Counted from the stretch's first letter, positions 1 through 9,488 are shown. The stretch: DNA of 64,000 nucleotides from an uncultured Paracoccaceae bacterium (GCA_947488605.1 CANKZJ010000004.1:340175-404174), one strand, 5' to 3'. Translations and numbers: made by a program. Notes: a model not told the origin generated them from the letters alone.

Positions 1-1130
1 ATGGCTTCGGTCGCAGGGTATTCAATCGTCCAGATGTGCGGCCCGACAATGACCGGCTTTTTGAGCGCCAAAGGTTCGATGATGTTATGTGCTCCTTTTT
101 TGACAAAGCCACCGCCGATAACTGCGCGATCACACAGGCCAAGATAGAAATACATCTCGCCCATGCTGTCGCCCAGTAAGACATCGATATCGGGTGCAGG
201 GTCGTTGAGTTGCAGAGCGTCATCGAAAAGTTCAGAGCGCCGCGCAAAGCGTCGCCCCGCCATCGTCAGAATTTGCGCCACCTCATCGAAACGTTCAGGC
301 GCGCGTGGGACATAGGTAAAGAACACGCCATCAGTCTGACACATCATATCAATGTAGAGCGCATCCTCGCCTTCCACTACGCTTGTTAACGTAAAGCTTG
401 GCCGCCCTTTGGTAAGTGCGTCACGGCAGTTTGCAGCGGCTTCCAAATGGTGCCGCGGGATTGGTTGATCGAACCGCAGTTCGCCGGTCACGTGAATATT
501 GGGCAGGCCCGCTTGCGCAAATTTCTTCATTTGGCCGGACGATTTCACAAACCCGCCTGCAAAACCGCCGACCAACGCCGCTCGCAGGCCAAGCCCCTTT
601 TGATCTTTGACAAAGCTTTTTTGAGGGTATTGGGCATTGCACATGAACAAAGGCACACCGTGTTTCCGGCAGGCCATGATCATGCGCGGCCAGATTTCGA
701 TTTCCATCACCAACCCGTATTTCGGCGCAAAGGTCTTTAGGAAACGGGCATAAGAAAAGCCGTATTCGAACGGCACCCAAATCGACTGCACTTGTCCCGC
801 AGCGATCTCATCCGCGAATTCGCGTTCGGCTTCGCGTCTGCCAGCCGGCGTGAAATGTGTTGTGACGATCGTCTCACCTTCGGCCAGAAGCGCGCGGATC
901 AACGGCGTAGCCGAGCGCATTTCGCCTAGCGACACGGCATGCACCCAAACGGGCTGATGCAGTGATCTGTTGTAGCGCCCAAATCGCTCGCCGATGTGTT
1001 TGCGGTAGAACGGGTCTTTCAGGCTTCGTTTGATCAGGTAGTACAGAACGACAGGCAGCATAACCCACCATAAGACGCTGTATGCGATCAGCGCGATGCG
1101 CAGCTTTCGGGGAGGGAAACTATCAACCAT
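1..1130 (-). CDS. 3-deoxy-D-manno-octulosonic acid transferase, KdtA-type (first copy, cut by window edge)
   Basis: Glycosyltransferase that moves Kdo from CMP-Kdo onto a lipid A precursor or another Kdo at the inner face of the cytoplasmic membrane. About 376 residues are present and the C-terminus lies before base 1. An N-terminal hydrophobic stretch (residues 10-32) could anchor the protein. HAVSLGE near residue 64 carries the Glu (residue 70) that acts as catalytic base in WaaA. Further C-terminal, VIGGGF, GAHNIIEP and PVIVGP match the sugar-nucleotide half of the GT-B fold. The ATG at 1130 overlaps the stop of the second kdtA-like gene by 8 bases, so the two are translationally coupled and transcribed with neuC. 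The two copies are clearly diverged, so this is not a recent duplication. Which copy acts on lipid A is not visible here. Confidence 0.88.
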   Translation of the reverse strand, partial: MVDSFPPRKLRIALIAYSVLWWVMLPVVLYYLIKRSLKDPFYRKHIGERFGRYNRSLHQPVWVHAVSLGEMRSATPLIRALLAEGETIVTTHFTPAGRREAEREFADEIAAGQVQSIWVPFEYGFSYARFLKTFAPKYGLVMEIEIWPRMIMACRKHGVPLFMCNAQYPQKSFVKDQKGLGLRAALVGGFAGGFVKSSGQMKKFAQAGLPNIHVTGELRFDQPIPRHHLEAAANCRDALTKGRPSFTLTSVVEGEDALYIDMMCQTDGVFFTYVPRAPERFDEVAQILTMAGRRFARRSELFDDALQLNDPAPDIDVLLGDSMGEMYFYLGLCDRAVIGGGFVKKGAHNIIEPLALKKPVIVGPHIWTIEYPATEA

Positions 1131-2379
1131 TCGAGTTGTCTAGCAGGTCAATCAGCCTTGTCGCCAGCGTATTGGTACGCAGGCTTGCCGCATCGATACA
1201 TTGGTTGGCGTTGTGCACGATCTTGGCCAGATCAGTCTGGGCCAATGCAGCGGTAACTTCAGCGTTATTTATCACTAAGATGCTAGCATTTGCATTGTCC
1301 AGCATTGAAAAATCGCTACGAAAATTTGCCGTGCGCGGGCCGTGCAGGGTGGCACATTTCAATACTGCGGCCTCCCACGGGTTGTGCCCCTCAATGTCAT
1401 CGAAAGTACCGCCGATTAAGACTGCTTTTGCAGTGCGGTAAACCAGCCCCAAGTCGCCCAGCGTATCACATAGCCAGACAGTATCTGACGCGTGCGGCAT
1501 TTGGGCTTTTGACCATCGAGGGCCGGATAATTCCGCCAAGCTTTCGGGAAATCGCGGGGCGATGATCAGCAGCGCGGTTGGGTCAGTCATGCGCAAGGCC
1601 TGATGGGCGGCTTGCGCAATTGCAATGTCATCAGGATGCGCGGGGGCCGCAGCCCAGACAAACCGACCGGCGGTTTGTTTCCGCAACTGGCTGACTAAGG
1701 CGGCATCTGCTGCAAGGGCGGGGGCTGCAGGCTTCAATGACCCGGTAACGTCTGTTTTCGCGCCCAATCGCGTCAAATGCTGTGCCGTGTCCGTATCTTG
1801 GGCGGTGACCAAAGCCATCGCTTGATACAGGTCGCGATAGAGGGATCGCGCACGTTGATGCGATTTTGCAGATTTTGCGTTCATCCGCGCGGCGACCATG
1901 CATTGTGGGATACCACGCGTGGCAATATCGCTGACGAAACCAGGCCATAGGTCTTGTTCGACCCATACGCACAAATCCGGCTGAAAATGATCAAGAAAAC
2001 GCCTGCGGAACTGTGGCGCATCAATTGGCAAAAACTGATGAACCGTGCGTGGAGGCATATTTTTGGCAAAAACCTCTGCCGACGTGCGCGTGGTGGAGGT
2101 GACTAGAAATGACAGATCAGGGCGTTGCATGCTGAGCCTGTCAATCAAACCACGCAACGATAAGACCTCCCCTAACCCGACCGCATGGAGCCAAATGACG
2201 GTGCCTTGTGGACGACTGACAAGGGTCACACCGCATTTTTCCTGCCAGCGTTCTGGATCTTCTTTTCCGCGTGCAAGACGGCGACGCAGGATGGGCCGTG
2301 CGATCAACGCGAATAGATAGCTTAGCCCCAAATATGCGCGCAATGCGATCCCGCGGCGCATGTCAGTCGGCGTTGTCAT
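1123..2379 (-). CDS. 3-deoxy-D-manno-octulosonic acid transferase, KdtA-type (second copy)
   Basis: A 418-residue protein of the WaaA/KdtA family (Kdo transfer to lipid A). It has an N-terminal hydrophobic helix, HAVGLGE with the family catalytic Glu at residue 71, a middle region with FLPIDAP and VWVEQDLWPG, and a C-terminal nucleotide-sugar part with VLIGGTF and GHNPWEAA. The frame is open further upstream, but the family-like start is the ATG at 2379 (MTTPTDMRRG). This start overlaps the end of neuC by 17 bases and leaves the family's normal length. The extra 70 upstream codons lie inside neuC and have no similarity I recognise. It sits between neuC and a second kdtA-like gene, all overlapping, which implies one envelope polysaccharide operon. 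It could transfer Kdo or a related ulosonic acid. Confidence 0.88.
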   Translation of the reverse strand: MTTPTDMRRGIALRAYLGLSYLFALIARPILRRRLARGKEDPERWQEKCGVTLVSRPQGTVIWLHAVGLGEVLSLRGLIDRLSMQRPDLSFLVTSTTRTSAEVFAKNMPPRTVHQFLPIDAPQFRRRFLDHFQPDLCVWVEQDLWPGFVSDIATRGIPQCMVAARMNAKSAKSHQRARSLYRDLYQAMALVTAQDTDTAQHLTRLGAKTDVTGSLKPAAPALAADAALVSQLRKQTAGRFVWAAAPAHPDDIAIAQAAHQALRMTDPTALLIIAPRFPESLAELSGPRWSKAQMPHASDTVWLCDTLGDLGLVYRTAKAVLIGGTFDDIEGHNPWEAAVLKCATLHGPRTANFRSDFSMLDNANASILVINNAEVTAALAQTDLAKIVHNANQCIDAASLRTNTLATRLIDLLDNSNG

Positions 2380-3487
2380 GGAATGTTTTTTGTAGCGAGC
2401 TTTGCCAGAATGCGTCCGACTGCAGAACCGTGGCAAACCTTTGTGATGCACTGCCGCCGCCAAAGGCATCATGGCGCGGATAGGTTTTGCCCCATTGCGC
2501 GTCCAAGAACTGTGCAATCGCGGTGTCGTCGGTGGCATCAGCAAAGAAAACGGAAGGCGATTTTGCGCGATTGGTTTGCCGTGTTCCAATATCCAATGAC
2601 GGTAGCCCGATAAACGGTGCCTCGCGCACGCCAGCCGATGAATTCCCGATCATGGCGCTGGCGTTTTTCATCAACTCAGAAAAATGCGCAAAGCGCATTG
2701 AAGGCAACACGCGAAAGCGGGCTTCGGGCAGTTGCGCAATCGCGGCAAAGATCGCGGCAGAGCCAGGATCGTTGTTTGGCGCGATCACCACGTAATTCTT
2801 TCCGCTTTGGTTCAGCGCTGCAAAAAGCGTCTTCGCTTGCTCGGCCATTGTGTCTGCCTCGGACGTTACCGGGTGAAAAACGCAGATACCATACGCATCA
2901 AAAGCCAGATCATACCGCGATTTGACCTCTTCAAGGCTCACACCCGAAGGCCCTGCATGAAAATCAAGCTCGGGTGAGCCGATCGCATAGATATTCTGGG
3001 CATCTTCACCCAATGCCATCACGCGCCGTCCTGCATCTTCAGAAGATACAAAATGATGGCTGGCCAACTTGCTATTACAATGACGGTAAATCTCGTCGAT
3101 GGTGCCCGACACCTCACCACCTTCGATATGCGCGCAGCGGATATAGTTGGTCGCACAGACCAAAGCGCAGGCTAGCGCTTCGACCCTGTCACCATGAATG
3201 ACGACCAGATCAGGGCCATGTTCTTTAATGAAATCGGAAAAACCAGAGACTGTTTTCGCGAGAACCATGTCTTGTGGATCACCCGGCCGTTGATTGAGGA
3301 ACTCATGAACCCCGACACCTGGCGTGCGGTGCACTTCCAGCTTGGTCAGACCATATCGGGCCAGCATGTGCATGCCTGTGACAAAGAACGAGACAACAAA
3401 ACCAGCATCGCGTGCCGCCAGCGCAAGTGGTTCAAGCTTGCCAAAATCGGCGCGCGTTCCGGTAACAAAGAGAATTGAGCGCGACAT
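2363..3487 (-). CDS. neuC: UDP-N-acetylglucosamine 2-epimerase (hydrolysing), NeuC family
   Basis: Converts UDP-GlcNAc to ManNAc plus UDP, or an analogous UDP-sugar reaction, feeding nonulosonic acid or other surface-sugar synthesis in the cytoplasm. The 374 residues show the family hallmarks in order: an N-terminal VTGTRADFGKL loop, VVIHGDRVEAL, AHIEGGEVSGTIDE with substrate-contacting residues, FHPVTSE, and a C-terminal IGNSSAGVREAPF nucleotide-binding loop. The start at 3487 (MSRSIL) is preferred. An ATG two codons earlier at 3493 is equally in frame but sits too close to the GGA of the ribosome site. It is first in the run neuC-kdtA-kdtA, with overlaps throughout. No nonulosonate synthase or CMP-transferase gene is visible in the window, so the final sugar is unknown. 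Confidence 0.87.
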   Translation of the reverse strand: MSRSILFVTGTRADFGKLEPLALAARDAGFVVSFFVTGMHMLARYGLTKLEVHRTPGVGVHEFLNQRPGDPQDMVLAKTVSGFSDFIKEHGPDLVVIHGDRVEALACALVCATNYIRCAHIEGGEVSGTIDEIYRHCNSKLASHHFVSSEDAGRRVMALGEDAQNIYAIGSPELDFHAGPSGVSLEEVKSRYDLAFDAYGICVFHPVTSEADTMAEQAKTLFAALNQSGKNYVVIAPNNDPGSAAIFAAIAQLPEARFRVLPSMRFAHFSELMKNASAMIGNSSAGVREAPFIGLPSLDIGTRQTNRAKSPSVFFADATDDTAIAQFLDAQWGKTYPRHDAFGGGSASQRFATVLQSDAFWQSSLQKTFHDNAD

Positions 3488-3643
3488 GGCCATTCCAAAA
3501 GAAGAGAGGATCAGCTGCGCCGATCTTGATGTTGGCTGTCAGACTACCCCTCCCATTTGAGAAAGGGAACGGGCAGTGGATTTTTCGTCTTTGTGCAGTG
3601 TTGATAATTCGCGGTTCCTGCGAAAAGGAAGTCTGATATCGAC

Positions 3644-3672
3644 TTGACCTCCTCTCGGCTGCTCCTTACTTG
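3644..3672 (+). promoter_or_regulatory. possible sigma-70 promoter of tRNA-Cys
   Basis: TTGACC at 3644-3649 matches a -35 box well, and TACTTG at 3667-3672 stands 17 bases later as a weak -10 box. It ends 12 bases before the mature tRNA. This is inference from spacing and the -35 match only. Confidence 0.35.
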
Positions 3673-3684
3673 GTGTGCTCACGA

Positions 3685-3758
3685 GGCGAGTGGGCAGGTA
3701 GGTTATGCAGCGGATTGCAAATCCGTCTAGACCGGTTCGATTCCGGTACTCGCCTCCA
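3685..3758 (+). tRNA. tRNA-Cys (anticodon GCA)
   Basis: A 74-base cloverleaf with the CCA encoded. The acceptor stem GGCGAGT (3685-3691) pairs with ACTCGCC (3748-3754). The anticodon loop TTGCAAA carries GCA at its centre, flanked by a 5-bp stem. The T-arm holds GGTTCGATTCC. No defects are seen. It lies alone between the neuC operon (other strand) and pcm. Confidence 0.97.
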
Positions 3759-3955
3759 TTTCACGCGTTGCTCTCACTGCTGGCAAATGATGCGCTGCTT
3801 TCGTGAACGTCGCTGACGTGCGTTTCAGCGATTTGCGCATTTTGCCTTCGAAGATGCGCTGGCCAATGAGTTCTCAGAATTGCATGATGATTGTTGCCGC
3901 TTCATCGCATCTATGGCATCAAGCAGGAAAGCAACTGAACGAAAGAGTTTAGCGC

Positions 3956-4609
3956 GTGACTGACTACACTGCCCGCCGTACGATGATGGTCGACACACAG
4001 GTGCGTCCGTCTGACGTGACAAAGTTTCCGATCATTGATGCGATGCTTTCTGTACCGCGCGAAGCCTATGTGCCCGATGGTCTACGCGAAGCGGCCTATG
4101 TTGGCGAAAACCTCGACATTGGTGGTGGTCGCGTGATGCTAGAGCCGCGCACTTTGGCAAAAATGCTTGAGGTTTTGGATGTGCAGCCGTCACATGTCGC
4201 ACTCGATGTGGCTTGTGGGCTTGGATATTCCACCGCAGTCCTTGCGCAGCTCTGCGACTTCGTCGTGGCTGTCGAAGATGACGAGGCGCGTTCGCAAGAG
4301 GCGCAGAGCATTCTTTCTGAACGTGGTGTCGACAATGCCGCCGTGATGACCGGACCGCTTGCCGCCGGATCAGAGAAATCGGGCCCTTACGACATTATCG
4401 CGGTGCAGGGTGGTGTGGAGCAAGTACCTTCGGATTTGACGGATCAGTTGAACGAGGGCGGGCGCATCGCATGTCTTTTTCTTGAAGGAAGCCTTGGCGT
4501 GGTGCGCGTGGGGCACAAGATCGACGGCATTGTGAACTGGCGCTTCGCCTTTAACGCAAGTGCACCTGTGCTGAACGGCTTTGAAAAACCTGCTGTTTTT
4601 GCACTGTAG
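3956..4609 (+). CDS. pcm: protein-L-isoaspartate O-methyltransferase family protein
   Basis: SAM-dependent methyltransferase of the PCMT family (217 residues), which in characterised members methylates isoaspartyl residues of damaged proteins. Visible are the N-terminal MVDTQVRPSDVTKFP, PREAYVP, and a motif I loop LDVACGLGYST (about residues 83-93) followed by AVEDDE, the acidic end of strand 2. Motif I has ACG instead of the common GTG, so the substrate may differ in this alphaproteobacterial subgroup. The start is a GTG at 3956, with AAAGAG about 10 bases upstream. It is followed after 54 bases by tolC, a pairing common in Roseobacter genomes; a functional link with the outer-membrane channel is not known. 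No transfer signs. Confidence 0.85.
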   Translation: MTDYTARRTMMVDTQVRPSDVTKFPIIDAMLSVPREAYVPDGLREAAYVGENLDIGGGRVMLEPRTLAKMLEVLDVQPSHVALDVACGLGYSTAVLAQLCDFVVAVEDDEARSQEAQSILSERGVDNAAVMTGPLAAGSEKSGPYDIIAVQGGVEQVPSDLTDQLNEGGRIACLFLEGSLGVVRVGHKIDGIVNWRFAFNASAPVLNGFEKPAVFAL

Positions 4610-4663
4610 GTGATCGACTACGCGGCGTGTCGCGTACCAAAGATAGGTAAGTAAGGGTATCGC

Positions 4664-6028
4664 ATGATCAAACGTAGTAAATTGGCTCTTGTTGCACTTT
4701 GTGTATCACTCGTCGCGGCACCCGCAGCGAAAGCAGACACTCTCGCAGAAGCGCTGGCATCGGCCTACAATAACTCAGGCCTGCTCGAGCAAAATCGGGC
4801 GTTGTTGCGTGCTGCGGACGAAGGCGTAGCGCAATCTGTTGCGGCAACACTGCCCGTGATCAATTGGTCTTTGTCCGCCGACCGTACCCGCGTAGAATCT
4901 CCCATCACCGCGACATCGAATTCGGCTTTGGCGCGTATCAGCGCGGATCTGGTACTTTATAGTGGTGGCGCGAACCAATTCGCTATTGATGCACAAAAAG
5001 AGGTTGTCTTGGGAACCCGGCAAGCGCTGCGTGGTGTCGAACAAAATATCTTGCTGCGCGCAGTGCAGGCCTACGTGAACGTGCGAAGTACCCGCGAATT
5101 TGTGCAGCTGCGCCAAAACAACGTGCGTGTGCTGACACAGGAATTTCGTGCAGCGCAAGAGCGGTTTAACGTCGGCGAAGTGACGCGGACCGATATTGCA
5201 CTGGCAGAGGCACGATTGGCCTCTGCAAGGAGCCTGCTTGCGGTAGCGCAAGGTGATCTTGCGCGTGCGGTTGAGGAATATGCGGTGGCCGTGGGTCGCA
5301 CGCCTTCAGGTGCTGTAACAGTCAGCGCTGCGCCTGTTTCACGCAGCATGAGCGATGCCAAGGCCTTTGCCGTGCGCAATCACCCCAGCATCCTAGAGGC
5401 GCAGCATTCGGTTGCCGCCGCCGAGTTGAACATCCTGCGTGCCGAGGCTTCAGTGCAGCCGCGTGTTTCGCTCAACGGTTTTGTCAGCACCGATCAGGAC
5501 TCTAACGAAACCGCGCAACTTGGTGTGACCATTGGTGGGCCGATCTACAATGGTGGGCTGATTTCAAGCCAAGTGCGCCAAACCCGCGCAAACCGCGATG
5601 CTGCCCGTTCAGGCCTCCATTTGACAATGCTGGGGGTTGAGCAAGAGGTCGGAAATGCCTTCGCTTCTTTGCAGGCAGCGCAAGCGCTACGACAGTCATC
5701 TAGCCAGCAAATTAGTGCTGCACGCGCTGCGTTTGACGGCGTTCGCCAGGAAGCAGCATTGGGGTCGCGTACAACACTGGATGTCTTGAACGCTGAACAA
5801 GAGCTGCTGGATGCGCAGGCTAATCGCATTGCCGCACAGTCAGATGAAGCCGTTGCGTCTTATGCACTCTTATCGGCTATGGGCCTGCTCACCGCGGATC
5901 ATTTGAATTTGCCGGTGCAGCAGTATGATCCTGCCGCGTATTACAACCTTGTCCAAAACGCCCCTGTCGCGATTTCACGACAAGGTCAGGCGCTTGATCG
6001 TGTGCTTGAGGCGATTGGGAAAGAATAG
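4664..6028 (+). CDS. tolC: TolC-family outer membrane channel protein
   Basis: Outer-membrane factor of type I secretion or RND/ABC efflux. The 454-residue precursor has a clear Sec signal peptide (KRSK, hydrophobic core, cleavage near AKA-D at residue 25). Two internally similar OEP halves follow. Each has long alternating amphipathic helices rich in Gln, Ala and Arg (for example FNVGEVTRTDIALAEARL in half one and AALGSRTTLDVLNAEQELL in half two). The GxxTRTD and GxRTTLDVLNAE signatures are typical of TolC. The protein would form a trimeric barrel with a periplasmic tunnel. It lies between pcm and the PopZ-like gene on the same strand. No transporter partner is adjacent, so it may serve several systems. 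Confidence 0.9.
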   Translation: MIKRSKLALVALCVSLVAAPAAKADTLAEALASAYNNSGLLEQNRALLRAADEGVAQSVAATLPVINWSLSADRTRVESPITATSNSALARISADLVLYSGGANQFAIDAQKEVVLGTRQALRGVEQNILLRAVQAYVNVRSTREFVQLRQNNVRVLTQEFRAAQERFNVGEVTRTDIALAEARLASARSLLAVAQGDLARAVEEYAVAVGRTPSGAVTVSAAPVSRSMSDAKAFAVRNHPSILEAQHSVAAAELNILRAEASVQPRVSLNGFVSTDQDSNETAQLGVTIGGPIYNGGLISSQVRQTRANRDAARSGLHLTMLGVEQEVGNAFASLQAAQALRQSSSQQISAARAAFDGVRQEAALGSRTTLDVLNAEQELLDAQANRIAAQSDEAVASYALLSAMGLLTADHLNLPVQQYDPAAYYNLVQNAPVAISRQGQALDRVLEAIGKE

Positions 6029-6113
6029 CCCTTTAAGATTGTCGAATGAACACGTCCCAGTTGTTTGAACGTCCAACATCCGGTAAGCTACTGGTTGTGG
6101 GTGCAAAATTGGG

Positions 6114-6812
6114 ATGAGCAGGATGTCCAAGACAGCACAACCAGATGAGATAGATGAGCTCGTGTCATCTGTCCGGGATTTTGTGTCGCACAAAGAGCCG
6201 CAACGCTCGCGTAAAGCCAAAACTACCGACCGTCTTGTCCTGACGGCGGAGCAGCTTATCGTGGAAGAAGAGCCGGTTGAGGAACCAGTCTTTATTGAGG
6301 AAAGTGACCCAATAGAGCCTAGCAATGTCTTGGTATTGGACACAAAAAAGAAGCCTGAACCGGTCAATTTAGAAGCGACGATTGCTGAACTGGAAGCGGC
6401 TGTCACAGCACAATCAGACGATTGGGAACCTGACGAAGGCGAGACTTTTGAACAATCAGCCTGGGCTGAAAGCGCGTTCCCATCATCCGATATCGATTCG
6501 CCGAAAGAGGTTGAAACTGCGGACGTTGAGCGGCAAGAACTCGCCGAAGCAACGATCGAAACTGATCTGGACGCAGATGAGCCTCCCACCGTTTTTCATT
6601 CTGAACCCGAAGCCGACCCTGAACCAGAGACACTGGCCGCTGCGGATATCCAAGAAAGCTTAGACGAAGAAGCGATCCGCGCGCTTGTGCTTGCTATCGT
6701 TCAAGACGAACTCGGCGGTGAACTTGGTGAGCGGATCACACGCAATGTGCGCAAACTTGTGCGGCGCGAGATTAACCGGGTGCTTGCCAGCCGAGAGATG
6801 GGTCTAAGTTAG
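6114..6812 (+). CDS. PopZ/DUF2497-like acidic protein
   Basis: A 232-residue protein whose central ~160 residues are very acidic and low in complexity (many Glu, Asp, Pro). It ends in a short helical C-terminal domain (about residues 185-229) with [15 protein letters not shown] and [13 protein letters not shown]. Acidic disorder followed by a C-terminal helix bundle is the layout of PopZ, the alphaproteobacterial polar organiser that traps chromosome-partition proteins at the pole. The match is by layout and terminal pattern, not a strict motif. The gene follows tolC by 85 bases. An in-frame ATG at 6123 is an alternative start. Its TAG is interlocked with the stop of cobQ on the other strand (4 shared bases). 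Confidence 0.65.
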   Translation: MSRMSKTAQPDEIDELVSSVRDFVSHKEPQRSRKAKTTDRLVLTAEQLIVEEEPVEEPVFIEESDPIEPSNVLVLDTKKKPEPVNLEATIAELEAAVTAQSDDWEPDEGETFEQSAWAESAFPSSDIDSPKEVETADVERQELAEATIETDLDADEPPTVFHSEPEADPEPETLAAADIQESLDEEAIRALVLAIVQDELGGELGERITRNVRKLVRREINRVLASREMGLS

Positions 6813-8254
6813 TCTGCCAACCGCAGCAGTTGGTCGATATCCATATGGCTCTCGAGGTGATCAGCCAGTGCATCTAAAGTGGTTTCGACGCCTGCGGCAT
6901 AGTCATGCTGCGTGACGGTTTTGCCAAGATTGCGAAGAAATGCTGATCTAAAGGCGTCGGCGCTAAAGAGTCCGTGCAAATAACAGCCCATAACGCGCCC
7001 ATCTGGTGAGGTCGCACCCTCACCACGCCCGTCAAGTGACAACCAAGCCCTGTCGCAATCGGGCCCCTCGGTCTGTCCGATGTGAATCTCGTAGCCGGTG
7101 ACCGCATCGTTTGTAGGGATATAAGTCGCGTTGGACAGCGCCAGTCGTTTTTGTGGCACCATGATAGTGCGTACATCTAGCAAGCCCAAACCGGCGACAC
7201 GCGAAGGCGGGCCTTCTATGCCATCATCATCAATGATCTCCGCGCCCAGCATCTGATAACCACCACAGATCCCCAAGACATGCCCGCCCCGCCGCAAATG
7301 CGCTTGCAGGTCGACGTCCCAACCCTGCGCCTTGAAGTGCGCAAGGTCTGCGATGGTAGATTTCGATCCCGGAATGATAATCAGGTCGGCATCGCCGGGC
7401 AGGGGGCGTCCGGCATCGATGATCTCGACGCTGACATCGGGCGTTGCGGTCAACGGATCAAGGTCGTCAAAATTCGCAATACGGTTCAGGCGGGGCACTG
7501 CGATTTTGATCGCACCGCCTTTACGACTGGCAATGTCCATGACGTCTTCGGCCGGAAGTTTCCAAGCATCGGCAAACCACGGGATAATCCCAAGCGGCGC
7601 CCAGTTTGTGCGTGCGGCAATGATGTCCATACCGTCGGCAAAGAGCGTCGGATCACCGCGAAATTTGTTGATCGCAAACCCTTTGATCAAGCGCTCGTCC
7701 TCTGGCGGTAGCACGGCATGCGTACCAACAAGCTGTGCGATGACACCGCCCCGGTCGATATCACCGACCAAAATGACAGGCACATTGGCCGCGGCGGCAA
7801 AGCCCATGTTGGCTATATCACCCGCCCGAAGATTAACCTCTGCGGGGCTACCAGCGCCCTCGACAATCACCAGATCACGGTCCCTGCCGATGCGATCAAA
7901 GCTCTCCAACACTGGCGGCAACAGCTTAGCTTTTTGCTTGCCATAGTCGCGGGCCTTCATCGTGGCAAAGCGTTTGCCTTGCACGATCACTTGTGCGCCG
8001 ATGTCTGTTTCTGGTTTCAGCAGCACAGGGTTCATATCAACAACTGGGTCTAACCCACAGGCCAATGCCTGTAGCGCCTGCGCGCGGCCGATTTCCCCAC
8101 CGTCTGTTGTGACGGCAGCATTATTCGACATGTTCTGTGGCTTGAATGGTGCAACCGAAAGGCCGCGTCTGACGCAAGCGCGCGCAATGCCTGCCACAAG
8201 CATCGATTTGCCCACGTTCGAGCCTGCGCCTTGGATCATGATGGCCTTGGTCAT
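6809..8254 (-). CDS. cobQ: cobyric acid synthase
   Basis: Amidates the b, d, e and g carboxyls of adenosylcobyrinic acid a,c-diamide with glutamine and ATP in cobalamin synthesis. The 481 residues show an N-terminal dethiobiotin synthetase-like ATPase domain ([14 protein letters not shown]-loop, [22 protein letters not shown]) and a C-terminal type 1 glutamine amidotransferase domain ([11 protein letters not shown] with the nucleophilic Cys, and MGCYLHGLF with the His). The start at 8254 (MTKAIMIQG) is preferred over an ATG five codons earlier because family members begin there. It is divergent from the membrane protein gene at 8308. The 53-base gap has no room for a cobalamin riboswitch. No other cob genes are in the window. 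Confidence 0.95.
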   Translation of the reverse strand: MTKAIMIQGAGSNVGKSMLVAGIARACVRRGLSVAPFKPQNMSNNAAVTTDGGEIGRAQALQALACGLDPVVDMNPVLLKPETDIGAQVIVQGKRFATMKARDYGKQKAKLLPPVLESFDRIGRDRDLVIVEGAGSPAEVNLRAGDIANMGFAAAANVPVILVGDIDRGGVIAQLVGTHAVLPPEDERLIKGFAINKFRGDPTLFADGMDIIAARTNWAPLGIIPWFADAWKLPAEDVMDIASRKGGAIKIAVPRLNRIANFDDLDPLTATPDVSVEIIDAGRPLPGDADLIIIPGSKSTIADLAHFKAQGWDVDLQAHLRRGGHVLGICGGYQMLGAEIIDDDGIEGPPSRVAGLGLLDVRTIMVPQKRLALSNATYIPTNDAVTGYEIHIGQTEGPDCDRAWLSLDGRGEGATSPDGRVMGCYLHGLFSADAFRSAFLRNLGKTVTQHDYAAGVETTLDALADHLESHMDIDQLLRLAD

Positions 8255-8307
8255 TCCGCATCCTTTCAACTAGCTTGATAGGGGCGCAAGACGCGCGGGG
8301 AAAGACT

Positions 8308-8886
8308 ATGAACACACCGGCGCATCTTATTTTCGGTCTGGCTGCTTTTGGTAAAGTTGGACGACCGGCAATCACGGCTGCGGCTTTGGCGGGCGCATTG
8401 ATCCCGGACCTGAGCCTTTATCTGCTTTCAGGATGGCATTTGTTGATCCTAGGCACATCGCCATCGGTTGTTTTTGGCGAACTCTATTTTTCCGACGCAT
8501 GGCAAAGTATCTTTCGGATCGATAACTCGATTATCTTATGGGGGATCGGATTTGCGATAGCGGCGATGTATAAAACCGCCATTGGTGTAGCACTATGTGG
8601 TGCCGCACTTATGCATCTTGGGCTGGATTTTCTGTTTCATAATGACGATGGGCGTGCGCACTTCTGGCCGCTGACAAATTGGATTTTTCAAAGTCCGGTC
8701 AGCTATTGGGACCCTGATCACTATGGGACGATTGTTGGCGCGGCCGAGGTTACAGTCTCGATGCTGTGTTGCGGTATTCTTTGGGTGCGCTTCAAAGGCC
8801 CGTGGATGCGCGGATTGATTGTCGCCCTTGGTCTCGCGGAATTCGCGCCTTTTGTTCTCTTTGCATTCATGTTCGCAGGACCCTGA
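8308..8886 (+). CDS. putative membrane protein next to cobQ
   Basis: A 192-residue integral membrane protein. MNTPAHLIFGLAAFG and GALIPDLSLYLLSG at the N-terminus, followed by LMHLGLDFLFHNDDGRAHFW, resemble the YdjM/LexA-regulated membrane hydrolase superfamily, which carries conserved His/Asp residues at the start and middle of the chain (PAH, PD, HLGLD, HNDD). About four hydrophobic segments are visible. Database entries of this kind are often labelled after the neighbouring cobQ, but there is no evidence for a cobalamin role. The start at 8308 follows GGGGAAAG by a few bases; a longer reading from 8275 is open but lacks such a site. A strong terminator follows at 8892. Confidence 0.7.
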   Translation: MNTPAHLIFGLAAFGKVGRPAITAAALAGALIPDLSLYLLSGWHLLILGTSPSVVFGELYFSDAWQSIFRIDNSIILWGIGFAIAAMYKTAIGVALCGAALMHLGLDFLFHNDDGRAHFWPLTNWIFQSPVSYWDPDHYGTIVGAAEVTVSMLCCGILWVRFKGPWMRGLIVALGLAEFAPFVLFAFMFAGP

Positions 8887-8891
8887 AACGA

Positions 8892-8918
8892 AAAACGCGG
8901 CCCACCGGGCCGCGTTTT
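8892..8918. terminator. bidirectional rho-independent terminator
   Basis: The 12-bp perfect stem AAAACGCGGCCC / GGGCCGCGTTTT with loop ACC is flanked by A and T runs on its two sides. It can therefore stop transcripts from both convergent genes, the membrane protein ending at 8886 and the DUF6280-type gene ending at 8941. Confidence 0.93.
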
Positions 8919-8940
8919 TAGCATAGCGTCGCGCTTTTAC

Positions 8941-9264
8941 TTAAGCAGCGCGCGCCTCTTGCTCTGCCGCATTGCGGCGTTCGCTTTCTTCGCGTGACAG
9001 TGCAACGGAAGTCCGCACACCCTTGCCCACAAACTCCATCAAGCCACCAACAACCCGTTCGTTCGGGTCGATACCAGCACAAGACAGAACTTCGCGGCCA
9101 TCACGGGACCTTGCCCAACGTGCAATCTGCTCTGGTCCGTTTCCGTATTTCTTGTCATCAGCAATCGCATCATCCAAGGCTGCCAATACGACAGCTGCGA
9201 AAAGCTTACGAGCACGGTTGCCTTGTTCATTGTTAAAGGCTGTACCGTCGACGAAATCTCTCAT
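8941..9264 (-). CDS. small DUF6280-type protein
   Basis: A 107-residue soluble protein, MRDFVDGTAFNNEQGNRARK onward, ending in an Arg/Glu/Ala-rich tail. The DDKKYGNGPEQIARWARSRD and VLSCAGIDPNERVVGGL patterns match a short family I recall as strongly conserved in Rhodobacteraceae and called DUF6280; its function is unknown. There is no signal peptide and no membrane segment. AAGGA stands six bases before the ATG at 9264, so this start is preferred over the adjacent ATG at 9267; the longer frame up to 9390 has no ribosome site. Single gene with its own terminator, opposite EF-P. Confidence 0.8.
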   Translation of the reverse strand: MRDFVDGTAFNNEQGNRARKLFAAVVLAALDDAIADDKKYGNGPEQIARWARSRDGREVLSCAGIDPNERVVGGLMEFVGKGVRTSVALSREESERRNAAEQEARAA

Positions 9265-9488
9265 CATGCTTCCTTCTTTTTGCTCTTGTAGTCCCCGCGT
9301 GCGGGCCTTTATGCCCGTTCTAACGCGATTCGGGGGCGCTCTTTTGGAATGGCAGCCATGCGTTTTGTGCATGGCTCTTCCGTCCGACATATCACTAGGC
9401 TGTTGATCTTGTCAGGCCCCCACCCGCCAGATATAGGCTGCGGTCGAAACCATTCAACCTTTGTTAATAACCTAAGGCGCTTTGTCAC

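Noticed and set aside
8255..8307. Possible cobalamin riboswitch upstream of cobQ
   Set aside because: The gap to the divergent gene is only 53 bases, too short for the element, and no B12-box-like string is seen.
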